64,000 nt of DNA from Torreya grandis (Eukaryota > Streptophyta > Pinopsida > Cupressales > Taxaceae). Under the pieces are notes generated by a model. It was not told where the DNA came from and ran no database searches. It worked only from the letters and a program-made list of their open reading frames with translations. A program made the position numbers and the translations under genes. This document shows, in pieces, positions 1 through 11,859 of the stretch (positions within the stretch are counted from its first letter, which is position 1; every line of letters starts with the position of its first letter). The stretch covers positions 680,501 through 744,500 of the forward strand of contig JARHVA010001174.1 of assembly GCA_037957365.1 (NCBI GenBank). Reading direction: 5' to 3'.

Positions 1-780
1 AATGGTTACAAATGAATGACGAGTCTATCAAAATATTCGTAAGGGGTTTCAAAAAAAAGGAAAATGAAACACATCAAAAAAATAAATAGACAAGGAAAAA
101 TACTTGGAATACAAATAACATTGATTAATATCCTAATGTAAAAATATACATTAAAGAAAATTTAATTAAGAAACAAATCTAGGTATTTTCAATATCAAAA
201 TTTCCATTAAAAATAAAAACAAAAAAATTTCACAACATACCTAGGATTTCTTACTATAAATATGTGAATCTATGTTGGTTATGATATTTTGGTGCACATC
301 TATTATGGTTAAGGTTTTTTAATTCTATTTTTTTTAATGCATTTCTCTCTCTCTCTCTCTCTCTTTTTTTTTTTTTTTTTACATTCTTTAAAAAATGAAG
401 GGTTATTTTGTTATAACATGGATGGCTTATCATTTAAACTCACATCTTAAAATTTAATGCTTGTTTTAGGATCTGGTCATTGGAATTAGTTTTTGACTGA
501 TAATTATTATTTAAAATCATAAAAATAAACATTAATGTACAATAAAAAAATATTTATATTTAATTTTTTGAATAGGATATTTTTGCAGCTAGTTAATTTC
601 TTATATCACCTAGAGAAATTGATAATTCCAAACCTTTCCCTTATTTGTTTGATACTAACAATTTTTATTGACATCATGAAAATTGGGGTCATTACCATGA
701 TAATTTTAAGAAACTCAAGCATCTTGCATATGATTTTTACTTGGTCACAATTTTGATCATGATTCCATGATAAGAGAATG
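1..780. other. AT-rich intergenic DNA, no gene seen
   Basis: Low-complexity AT-rich sequence. Short open frames are present but have no recognisable motif, start context or codon bias. The only definite structure is a CT-repeat and poly-T tract near 343-380. Confidence 0.6.
343..380. repeat. (CT)n followed by poly-T tract
   Basis: About nine CT units run directly into about 19 T residues. This is a simple pyrimidine tract with no sign of function. Confidence 0.9.
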
Positions 781-2513
781 CCACCAAATGTATGATACAG
801 TGTCTAAAATCCATGAAGGTAAAGTCAATCATGATGCACTTAATGAAACTAATGATCACCTTGAGATTTACATAAACCCTCTTCCTAATCATGCTCAAAA
901 CTAATTACCCAACAAGCAACATCAAACCCTTCTAAACCTGCTGTTAATGTTGTAGAAACCATAGTTAGTTATACATCATCCAATAATGAAGAAAAAATGG
1001 TTAACATGAAAAACATAAGTACATTATGTCATTCATTAATCATAAACCAATTAGGTCACATACATCCTCTAGCTTACAGGATATTTTAAGCCTATCCTCT
1101 AAATGAATTTTTAACTATCAAATCTCATGAAATATTAACTTATGTCCATATACCAAATTCAATTATATCAGCCAATCAGATATAGTTTATTGTGCCCATA
1201 AATATAATGTCCAACTCGATATAATTTATGATGTGCTTGAAACTATATCAACTAACTTGATGTAATTTAATAATGTGAGAAAATATATATGCCAACTTGA
1301 TATAGTTTATTATTGATCCAAATGTATAAGCCAACATGATAAAATTTTCTATGCCTAGTTCTATTTCTACTTTACTATAAATCCTGATCTAGTTGATTTT
1401 TTCTTCAATATCCCAATGGTATTTTCCAACCCAATATAGTTTCCTCAACCTACTCATACTAGACTGATAGTTATGAGACTATACACATTAACACAAAATC
1501 AGAAAACATTAGGTTCATATTCCCTTACAATTATATCTTGACATTCCCAACAATCCTTTTATCAATTATAATCTAGTCCATCTCATAATAAATTTGATGA
1601 GTGGGATCCCATAGAAGAGATTTACACACTTCCATGTCAATTTATTTTCCTTGAGATTTTGAGGACTTCACCAAGATAGTGAAACTTGCCTAATCTAGCT
1701 TTTGTTTGACATGATCATCCCTCAACCACTAGCTTCAGGGAAAGAAGATACCTTTCCTAGGGTTGAGGAAAGTACCATTCAATAATGCAAAAGCATGTCT
1801 ATCACACAAAAAATATGAAACTATATCTAAAATTCCCTATTTCATCTATTATCTCTAATGAAATCATTATTCATGTAGATGGCACTCCTTTGTTTATTAG
1901 TGTCCAAATAGGTAATGTTTGAGTCAATCAAGCCTTAATTAAAGAAGGTTTTGGTACGTGAGATATTTATTTGGACATTATCAAATTATAAGGATACATT
2001 ACCCATAACCTTAAGTATACACATGGCATATGCAAAGGTTATTAACAAAGACAACTGCCTCCATTAGGATCTCTATGGTTTCCTATCATGGTATCACTTA
2101 TTATGGTTAGAGTTAAGGCTACGATCTTTAACTTTCTATTTTTATATCATTTTTATTGGCTGTCCTTGAAATCATCAAATGAGGGCTATAGCTTCTTATA
2201 CATTCAAATACATGAAGTTTCCTTACCATGTTATCTACAAGGTATAAATTTATACCAACCCTTATCTTTTTTGTATAAATCTAAGAATGTGGTGTCTATA
2301 AAATACCTAGATTTGAACCTTTTCCTAGTATCCAATTTCATGAAATCAACACTTTAACTATCCTATCATTTTTTTAGAGGTTAAGTGGTCACCCTGAGCT
2401 TAAAGGAAACATCTTACCAAAACTCCTTGATTCTGATGATGATGAACCTAGTGGGAATAACTTTAAAACTAAATCATCAAATATCGCCTAACATCGTAAC
2501 TCAATTTATACTT
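781..2513 (+). pseudogene. Strongly decayed retrotransposon gag/protease relic
   Basis: Conceptual translation on the plus strand gives scattered stretches resembling a Ty3/gypsy protease region. Around 1870-1990 a sequence with TPLFISVQIGN, then NQALIKEGF, then LDIIKL resembles the flap and the ALIDEGAS-type active-site segment of plant retropepsins, but the catalytic Asp is not preserved. Around 2120-2260 the downstream part has the spacing of the Y-H-F-x-x-G-x-x-W-x-H block, again eroded. Frames shift repeatedly. No LTR belonging to this relic was found, and element A begins where it stops. The assignment rests on weak by-eye similarity; unrelated AT-rich DNA is the alternative. Confidence 0.3.
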
Positions 2514-4923
2514 ATATTACTATTGGCCAAATTTATCCCACATATAAAACTTTGCCTAATTCAAGGACATGAAGTAGATTAACATAGACCTAAAGAGCCA
2601 GACCATCATGGCACATCATGTAGGAATAAATAGGCCAATCTAGATGCACATTTGACAAATGCACTTGGGAAGTTTACCAAGGTTGAAAAATTACATGAAC
2701 ATGATGTCTTTGTTTCCATAAACATCCTTTACAAATTTGGTGCCTTCATGAGTTTTCCATCTCAAGATATAAGATTTTAAAGTTGAACTAGCAAAATGAG
2801 ATGTGCACGAGGACATCAAGTTAAAGCTATGGGAAATAACCATTTGCATTAAAATATTTCAAAGTATCCTAAGTTTAAATGTGGAGCTTCCAAGTGTCTA
2901 AATCTCAGGAGCTCAGATCAAGATCTAATAGTGCATGGGTAATAGCTTAAGTCAATGGGTCCATATAAATCAATGACACGCGTTAAATCATGCAAATGTA
3001 GATCAATAATGAGCTTGAGGTTAAAGAGTTAGAAGATCCCAAGGATGAATGCAAAGGTTCTAAGTGTCTCAATCGTGATAACTTATGAGCATATTAATGG
3101 TGAGGATCAAGATAAAAAAGTCAAGGGGCTTAGATTGAATGCAAAGTAGCCATGTGGCATAAACACATTCAATCATAGAAACTGACAACATGATCCATAT
3201 GAGGGATGTGAGACTACCAAATGTCACATTTTCAAGAGCTAGAATCAAAAGAAACACAAATTTGACAAGTGGCACCATATAGAGCATAGATCAAGGATTA
3301 ATGGTTGATGATATGAGTCAAGCCTAGAAAGCTTTGAGGAAATCAATAGAGCAGATCCTAGGGGGCACAAGGTAGTGACATGTGTCTAAATTTGTAATGG
3401 TCATATATTTTAAATAAATAGAAGCATAGTGGGAGATGCCACATGGGTGGACATGTCAAATCAAAGGATTTCAGCACTAAACTTGCATGTATGGACAGAA
3501 GATCAAACACAATCTTGGTTACCAAAGTAAACCCTACAGAGGTTGTTCACCATTTAAAGCTCATGTCTATGCAAAATTTAGCTCTTCCAAGTTATGGAGT
3601 ATGTCTTGGGATTTAAATTTATGACTTAATCATGTTCACCATTAAATTTTAGTAACCTATAGGTCTTCATCGATATTATTGCTATACAAAAACCAATAGG
3701 GGAGATTGGTTTTCATCTATAGTAAACCTATGTTTAGGGTTAAATTATGGGTAGTTATGTGATTATGAATAAGTGTATCATATTGATTTGATATAGTCAT
3801 ATCCTTGATAAATAGGTACCTTTAGCTTCTCAAGGAAGATATATTCATGACTCTATTAGATTTATAAATACAAAGATTTTATCCTTGTAATGAAGCCAAG
3901 TGGAGGGTAGCATAGAAGCTCCAAGAGATAGATTTGGGGATTGGAAATTATAGATAGAGCATTCAATTCTTCTAAAAAGCCTTAAATATTTTAATTTTTA
4001 GTAGGATCAAGATTCATCATCTACATAATAGATTTTTGTCCTCTAGTGTGTTACTCAACTAATGAGGAGATTCAGAGGCTATGGGGACAAGAAAAGGTTA
4101 ACTTGTTGATGGAGGACTAGTCTTGATTTGATCAAATGTAGTTGAGAATTCATTAAAAGGTGGTGGTATCTCATTTAATGATCTCTAATGGTATGATCCT
4201 TCTCTCTCTTCCCCCTTTCTCTATATTTCACATTCTTTCCCATTGTAACTATCTCTTAATTTTTTGACTCTCATAATGACTCTCTAATTTTTAAGATCAA
4301 GAGATTCTCATTTGACTAGGCTAATCCCTATCAAAAATTGTAAGAACAACCTCTTGAAGTAATAAAGACTTTGTTTACCTATCTCTTGCCTCTGAACTAT
4401 GTTTAGTAAGCTTGTGCATGATGGCATTATGAAGGAGAATCTTCCAAGTCCATTGTCCTTCTTTTTTGCCTATTTTGGATTGTTTTCAAGTTAATTACAG
4501 GTTTGCACTTGTGTTCTTTCTACCATTAATGTAAGATTGGTGTGAGTCTTATAATTCCTCTTTGATTCATTCATTGCTTGGTGAACCTAGTTCATGAAAT
4601 ACTTATACAATTAGCTATATTTTGAGATTGTTAGCTAAAAATGTCTTATACTTCTCTAGTGTATGTTTCAAGAATATGAAAGTGTTTATTTAATTTGGTG
4701 CATCACCTTGTTAAATTTATTAGGATCCCTATACCCCCTTTCTAGCCCCTTTCCAAGTAGTAGCATTAGTTTAGGTGATCCATTAAGAGGAAGCTGGCCT
4801 TCTCTAGAGGTTCAACCCCACCATAGGATACCCATAGCCTGGGGTTGTTCCCATTGTGTAGCTTAATTGGAGAGAACCTTAAAAACCCTCTCCAAGGGCA
4901 AAAATTAGTGCTAAAATAATTTT
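2514..4923 (+). repeat. Element A 5' LTR
   Basis: Aligns along its whole length with 7241-9653, for example at the shared blocks AAAGAGCCA near 2593 and 7311, and TAGTAGCATTAGTTTAGGTG near 4757 and 9486. Differences are mainly transitions plus small indels. The left terminus is degenerate (TATTAC against TGTTAA in the partner), so 2514 is approximate. Confidence 0.8.
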
Positions 4924-4925
4924 TT

Positions 4926-4944
4926 GGTATGCCCAGTAGGACCA
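4926..4944 (+). promoter_or_regulatory. Element A primer binding site
   Basis: TGGTATGCCCAGTAGGACC starts with the TGG expected of a tRNA 3' CCA complement and lies 2 bases beyond the LTR end. The same sequence, differing almost only by transitions, occupies the equivalent position in element C (62204-62222, minus). I could not assign the tRNA. Confidence 0.65.
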
Positions 4945-5089
4945 TATTATTCACTAAGTGAAGAGTTTTGGTGTTCTCTTCATCCAATCAGCCTTTGGAG
5001 GCATATGTGTAAACATAAATGGTGACTCCAAGTAGTTATTAGCTAGTATAAACAACCAAGGTTCCTGATAATCATCATTTAGTATGTAT

Positions 5090-6938
5090 CATCACTCACT
5101 TGATCAAAATACATATTCTTTCATTCCTTATCCTCCATATCAGATTAACAATGTTTATGGCTTCACCCTAAGTGGCTCTCAAGACCCAGTGTATCAACCT
5201 TGTCATAGTTTGTCTCTCTCTAATCAACCAAAAAAAATTCTTAAGTAGATAAAAATTGATTTTGAAAGTGAATTAATAGATGTTGATGGGAGGAAGAGTA
5301 TTATAGGCAATAAGAAAATATTGAACACCAAGCTTATGTTCAGGAGCAAGGGTTGAGCTTTTAGAAGGAATGCTTGGTTAGGAAATACCAAACTAGGAAA
5401 GAAAATGAATATCAATCATTCTTAAGAATGGAATGAGCCAATCCTAGACCCATATTTCCCTCTCCTACTCTTATTTATGCTCAAACCCAACCCCTTAGTA
5501 CACCTTGCCAAAGCTTTCCTTTATCAAGGGTCAACCAAATCATTAAAGACCATTCAACTAAAGGACATGAAGCCATTACATCATGGATCTTGTCCTATGT
5601 CAATGAACTTGATTGTGTCATACCCTCTCTTGTGAAAACACCCTATCCTATACTTATTTATGAAGAGGAGAAGGTGTCCAAGCCTTACACATTCTACTCA
5701 TGGAAATCAGCTTAATAGAGTATAAAGAAGAAGGAAGAATTACTGGTTGAAGAAAATAAGGAAGAGGTGTTAGCTCAGATTAATGATATTGACATACAAG
5801 AGTTCCATGATCCTCTCCCCCTTTCCCAAGAATCACCTAAAAAATCTTCCAAAGTCCTTAGTTAGAGGATCACTCTCTTAAGCTATGAACAAACTGAACT
5901 TTTTCACCCTCACACCATCTCCCTCATGGAGGAAGAACCTTTTTTACAAAGATTAGAGGAGGATATTATAGTCATAGGTGAGCCTAAATAGGATGATACA
6001 AGTGTCTATGAGAAGGATATCATGATAGGTAGTCCACTTCATTTAAAAAAGGAAAAGTCAGGTTTAGACCAGCCTTCTTGGCATGGTTTTGACACTAATG
6101 AATTAGAGTCTGAAGGCAGTACTAATGCCTTCATACTAGAAGCTAAGGGAAAAAGAGGTTTTTATTTGTCCCAAGAGATTTAATTTGGTGGGTTGAAGAT
6201 GAAGATGAATAGGGTACAAAGATTGATGTGGTTGTAACAATCAACTAGTTAGTTGATCATATTAAAGAGGTCATAAATGAGTAAGAGAAGGAAATAGAGG
6301 AGAAAGAGGATCATAATGAAGTATGGCAATAATTGTACTATGACTTCATAGATTAGGTAGAGGCTCTAAACCAACTCATGCCTCCTCTAGAGTATGAATA
6401 TGAGATTGTAAATCATGTTGAAGAAGCTGACCATTCTCTAGATGAATTATCTATTGAAGGCAACATTGATGTCTCCAAGAATGAAGGCGAATGGTCATAT
6501 CAAAAACTTCAAAAATATGAAATTTTGAACCATAGATGGGTTGGTGAGATTCAATATGGATCCTTTCAAGGTGAAAAAAAAAAGAATGGTATTAAGGTTG
6601 GCATTGTCTCAGATGACCAAGAGGAAGCTACCTTTTAGGATGAATTAGAACTCTTTTGCCTAAGTCTAGATAGTCAACCTTCTTATCCAAACGTGCCACT
6701 AGGAAAGAAGATTGTAAGTGCTCCTATAGTCCAAACTAGAGTCAGATTTGAAGAGATGGACCAATATGTCTATATTAGAGATATGTTTATCCCATTTCAT
6801 CTGCTTGAGAGTAAGCCAAAGGAGTCAGTGATCAGACATCTTAGCCTATCTATCATGAGATTTAAAAAGCAAGGTATTTTCCATCCTTGTCCATTACAAG
6901 TGAATGGTGCTAAATGTTTCCCATTTGACCCAAGATGA
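5090..6938 (+). pseudogene. Element A internal reading frame, unrecognised product
   Basis: About 1.8 kb of coding-like sequence whose frame can be followed through several stops and at least one frameshift. It is rich in acidic residues (ELESEGSTN near 6100, EEEPFLQRLEED near 5930), then has an 86-codon open stretch at 6378-6638 and a further one at 6693-6938 ending in FPFDPR. Many stops sit where CAA, CAG or TGG codons would be expected. No zinc knuckle, aspartic protease, RT or integrase motif is visible. It may encode a gag-like or accessory protein of a non-autonomous element. The function is unknown. Confidence 0.45.
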
Positions 6939-7240
6939 AGACACTTATAAGATGCATTTTTTGTATATATTAGAGTATTTTTTTAGGCTTTCCCTTAAGT
7001 GCTTGGTGCACATTTATTTTTAGTTGTGTGTTTCCCCTTCCATAAGTGCCTTGGGAAAAATGTTTACTTTGTTGTTGGAGTCATTATTTTAAGAGGAGGT
7101 TTCAGAGAAGGAAAATCTTGTATAAGTTTAATGTCAGCTGAGAGAAAGGTCTCAACTTTGTATACCCAATGGATTAGATGAGCCAAATAGTCTAGGTCCT
7201 CAAGCATAAAAGGCTTGCTTCCTAGTTGAGTCACCAAAGG

Positions 7241-9653
7241 TGTTAACCAAATTTGGCCAACATATAAAAATTTTCTTAGTTTAGGGACATGAAGAAAATT
7301 AGCACAATCCTAAAGAGCCAAACTATCATGGCACATCATGCAAGAATGAACAAGCCAATTTGGATGCACATTTGATAAATGCACTTGGGAAGTCAACTAG
7401 GGTTGAATAATCACATGAACATGATGTTTTTGGTGCCATAAACATCCTTTAAAAATTTGGTGCTTTCACGAGTTTTTTATCTCAAGATATAAGGTTAAAA
7501 AATTGAACTAGCAGAATGAGATATGCATGTAGACAACAATTTAAAGCTATGAGAAATAGCTATTTGCATTCAATTATTTCAAAAGATCCTAAGTTTAAAC
7601 ATAGAGATTCCAAGTATCTAAATCTTGGGAGCTTAGATTAAGATCCAACGGTGTGTGGGTAATAGCTCAAGTCAGTGGGTCCACATAGATCAATGGTGCA
7701 CATCAAATCATGCAAAGGTAGATCAATGGTGAGCTTGAGGTCAAAGAGTTAGAGGATCCTAAGGATGAATGAAAAGGTGCCAAGTGTCTTAATCATGGTA
7801 ACTTCTAAGTAGATCAATGGTGTGGATCAAGGTATAAAATTTAAGGGACTCAGATTGAATGCAAAGTTTCCATGTGGCGTAAGCACATTAAATCACCAAA
7901 ACTGATAATAAGATCCATAAGAGGGATGCAAGACTACCAAGTGTCATGTTTTTAAGAGCCAAAATCAAAAGAAATACAGAGCTGATAAATGGCACCATCT
8001 AGAGCATAGAAAGGATCAATGACAAATGATGTGAGTCAATCCTAGAAGACTCCAAGGAAATCAATGGAACATATTTGATTTAGTCCCAGGGGGAATGAGG
8101 TAGAGACACATGTCTTTATTTGTAATGGTTGTATATTTTAAATAAAAAACAACATAGTTAGAGATGCCATATGGGTGGATACATCAGATCAAAGGATTTC
8201 ACCCCCAAACTTGCATGCATAGACATGAGATCAAATACAATTTGGGTTACCAGAGCAACCCCTGCAGAGGTTGTTTGCCATTTAAAGCTCAAGTCTATGC
8301 AAAAGTTGGATCTATTAGGTTATGGAGTATGTATTAGGCTTTTAATTTATGACTTATTCATGTTTGCCACTAAATTTTAGAAGCCTATAGGTCTTCATTG
8401 ATATTATAGCTATACAAAAACCAATAGGGGAGATTGGTTTTCATCTATAGTACACCTATATTCAGGGTTAAAGTAGGCAAAAATGTGTGATTATGAATAA
8501 GTGTCTCATCTTGATTTGATATAGTCATATCCTTGATAAATAGGTACTTGTAGCCTCTCAAAGTAGATATAGTCATGACTCCATCAGATCTGTAGCTATG
8601 AAGATTTTATCCTTATAATGAAGCCAAGTGGAGGGTAGCATAGAAAATCCAAGAGACATATTTGGGGATTAGAAATTATAGGTGGAGCATTCAACTCTTC
8701 TATAGAGCCTTAAATATTTTCTTTTTTAGTAGGATCAAGACTCATCATCTATAGAATAGATTCTTGTCCTCTAGTGTGTTTCTCAACCAATGAGGAGATT
8801 TAGAGGCTATGGGGAAAATAAAAGGTTAACTTGTCAATGGGAGAATAGTATTGATTTGATCAAACACAGTTGAGAATTCATTGAAAGGTGGTGGCAGCTC
8901 ATTTAATGATCTATAATGGTGTGCTCCTTCTATCTCTTCACCCTTTCTCTATATTTCCCATTCTTTCTTATTGTAACTCTCTTTCAGATTTTTGATTCTC
9001 ACAAGGACTCTCTAATTTTAAAGAGTAGGAGACTCTCATTTAACTAGGCTAATCCCTATAAAAATTTGTAAGAATGACCTCTTGAAGTAATAAAGGATTT
9101 CTTTACCTATCTCTTGCCTCTGAATTGTGTTTAGTAAGCTTGTGCATGATGGCATTATGAGGGAAAATCTTTCATGTCTATTGTCCTTCTTTCTTGCCTA
9201 TTTTAGGGTGTTTTAAAGTTAATTTCAGGTCTACACTTGTATTCTTTTTTCCATTAATGTAAACTTGGTGTGAGTCTTATAATTCCTATTTGCTTCATTC
9301 ATTTCTTGGTGAGCCGAGTTCACGAAATACTTATGTAATTAACTAGATTTTGAGATTGTGTGAGATAGTATTATCTTATAGTTCTTCAGTTATTTTTCAA
9401 GCATATGAGAGTGTTCATTTAATTTGGTGCAACACCTTTTTAACTTTCTTAGGAGCCTTATACCCCCTTTCTAACCCTTTTCTAAGTAGTAGCATTAGTT
9501 TAGGTGATCCATCAAGAGGAAGTCGGCTTTCTTCAGAGGTTCAACCCCACCGTAGGATACCCATAGCCTAGGGTTGTTCCCATTATGTAGCTTAGTTAGA
9601 GAAAGGATAATTAACCCTCTCCAAGGGTGAAAACTAGTGCTACAATAGTTACA
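7241..9653 (+). repeat. Element A 3' LTR
   Basis: Partner of 2514-4923. It begins TGTTAACC and ends ACA. The sequence just upstream is not clearly polypurine (CACCAAAGG), so the polypurine tract is eroded or atypical. Confidence 0.8.
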
Positions 9654-10089
9654 AACCCATTCCCACAAAGGGCCAACTGAAAAGACACCTACTTCTATGG
9701 TCATTCCTAACAAAATTAACATTTCAATAGATATAGAATTATTCCAGTCAATCGTGTATTTCAAATAGGTTGATTTTGGTTTTTAATATTCATGATATTA
9801 GAATGCAATTTTATTAACATCATAATTGGTTTTAAATATTAATGATATTGGAATCTAGTTTGAGTAGTATTGGATTTGAATTTTAGTTATATCATAATCT
9901 AGTTTTATTATAATCTGATTCTAAAATTTCCATCTTCCATTTTCTTAATCATGTTATACTAAAAATCTCAAAGGCACCTATATCTAAGGCAATATAGTCT
10001 TTCCCTATCAAATTTGTGTCTACACCACTTTCTAAACATGGAATATAACACTATGTGGAATGAAAGTGTGTTCTATAGCCTTTATACAC
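9654..10089. other. AT-rich spacer, no gene
   Basis: Starts at the right edge of element A. No open frame with recognisable content was found. A repeated phrase around GGTTTTAATATT / GGTTTTAAATATT near 9777 and 9829 is the only local structure. Confidence 0.5.
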
Positions 10090-11130
10090 ATCATTTATAG
10101 AATAGGAGGAACAAGGAAAATGAAAAAGTTACATTGATATAATTTTAGGAAAATTTTACACTTGTATTTTTTTCAATGAGTACTAGATGCAAGCCACCAT
10201 AAAACACATAAAAATTTTCAATAAGAACATATAACATGTAAGTAATTATTGATGAACAATGGAATAATTATGTATGTAGAAAATGGATGGTTGCTAGTTC
10301 TTTTGGTATACCTTTTTTACAATATCAATTTCTTTTTATGGGAAAGTAGGAATCATTATTATAATAATTTTAGGGCAGTTTTACACTAGTTTTTTTTCAT
10401 GAGTAGTGGATGGAAGCTACTATAAAAAACACAAAAATATTTAACAAGAACATATAACTTGTAAGTAATTATTGATAAACTATGGAATAATTATGTATGT
10501 AGAAACAAGGCATTGTTAGTTCTCCAAGTATACATTAGTTTATAAAATAAATTTATTTTTATAAACAAGTCAGAATAATTATAATATAATTTTAGGGTAA
10601 TTTTAATCTTGTATTTTTTCAAAGTAGTAATTGATGCCTAAAAAAACACATAAAAAGTTTCAACAAGAACATAACTTGTACACAATTATTGATGAACTAT
10701 AAAATTATTATGTATATAGGAACAAGAGCTCTCTAGTTATCCTATTATACACTATTTTGAAAATTAGAATTATTTTTATTTACAAGTCAAAATAATTATT
10801 TTAACAATTTTAGGTTAATTTTATACTTTAAAAAAAGTAGTATTGAATGCAAGCCACAAAAAATAGATAAAAAAATTCAACAATGACATATAACTTGTTT
10901 CAATTTTTGTCTAATAATGATCATTTTTTTATTGTTTCCAGCATCACCATATAAAATATAAATAGTATAAATGAGTGAGTTGCTTAATTTTATGGTGATA
11001 TTAAAATTGTATTATTGTTTGAAATGACTAGAAGAAACTTAACAATTTTTTACTAACATCAAATAGTAATGGATGTGAGGAACACAAAAACACACAAAAA
11101 AACTTTAACAATAATATAGAACATGTATTG
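10090..11130. repeat. Decayed tandem repeat, ~220 bp unit, four clear copies
   Basis: The anchor AATTTTAGG recurs at 10141, 10366, 10588 and 10806, spacings of 225, 222 and 218 bases. Each copy continues with a run like TTTTACACTTGTATTTTTTC, a GCAAGCCAC or GGAAGCTAC block, AACACATAAAAA, then CAAGAACATATAACTTGTA and AATTATTGATGAAC. A fifth, weaker copy may begin near 11040. Copies differ by many substitutions and small indels, so the array is old. It could be a satellite remnant or the repeated part of a mobile element. Confidence 0.75.
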
Positions 11131-11710
11131 AAACTTTATAAAATAATGACAATTGATGTCATAAAATTAGAGATGAAGGATTTATTTCTATCCAATTATA
11201 ATTCATTTATAATAGTTTATACATTTTTAACTTCTTTCAGACACATTAAATTTGGCCACAAATAATCTAATAAATAGTTATTATCACTAACAATTTTTAC
11301 AATGATATAATTTTCTCTATTATTATAATTTTTTTTCCATTGGAGTAAAAAAAATACTATGATTAGATGATTGCAGGCATCCTTATTATGCTTCCAAAAT
11401 AATTTCAGCACATAATTTAATATATTTATATTTTTAGAACCTTTGTAATTGTTATGCTAAATGCAATAACAATCTTATTGGGTTTATATAAACTAAAATA
11501 TATACCATATTCATTTATATTTTTTGAAAAAATGAAAACATGAAATATAAATTTTGTTTGGTTGTTTAAGTTCATATTTCAATTTTGAAAACTAACAAAA
11601 AAATTTTGCAAGAATTTATTTACACCTAATCGTAAAAAATAATATTTATTTTTATGATTTATACCATATTTTATATTTAATACTTTTACATTTTCTTCTT
11701 TTTTATGCAC
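11131..11710. other. AT-rich spacer, no gene
   Basis: Very AT-rich. No coding, RNA or repeat structure was found beyond short homopolymers. Confidence 0.5.
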
Positions 11711-11859
11711 TAGATGTCCTATAATATGATTCAAATTGAATATTATCAATGTTGATCTTTGCATATGCAAAGTCACAAAGATCAACATTGATAGATGTCC
11801 TATAATATGATTCAAATTGAATATTATCAATGTTGATCTTTGTGACTTTGCATATGCAA
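11711..11859. repeat. 51-bp direct repeat interleaved with a perfect 35-bp inverted repeat
   Basis: The segment 11711-11761 is repeated without change at 11792-11842. The DNA between the copies (11759-11793) is the exact reverse complement of 11825-11859, leaving a 31-base loop. Perfect identity contrasts with the heavily mutated surroundings and implies a recent event. The geometry fits replication template switching (copying a stretch of the opposite strand, then returning) rather than transposon insertion. There are no terminal repeats or target duplication. Confidence 0.85.

Larger units (their letters stand above)
2514..9653 (+). mobile_element. Element A: LTR retrotransposon, apparently non-autonomous
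   Basis: Two direct repeats of about 2.4 kb (2514-4923 and 7241-9653) flank a 2.3 kb interior. A primer-binding-site-like sequence follows the left repeat, which fixes the orientation as plus. The right repeat starts with TGTTAACC and ends in ACA. The start of the left repeat is eroded and placed only by alignment. No target-site duplication was recognised. The interior has one long decayed frame with no gag, RT, RNase H or integrase motif, so the element probably needed enzymes in trans. Confidence 0.8.

Noticed and set aside
4663..4866. Short frames in the element A LTRs (also 9350-9571, 4766-4987, 9495-9764)
   Set aside because: They occur in both orientations at the same LTR positions, are not conserved in length between copies and lack motifs.
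11579..11830. 83-codon minus-strand frame with an internal repeat
   Set aside because: Its repeat is the 51-bp direct repeat of the template-switch structure. There is no coding evidence.
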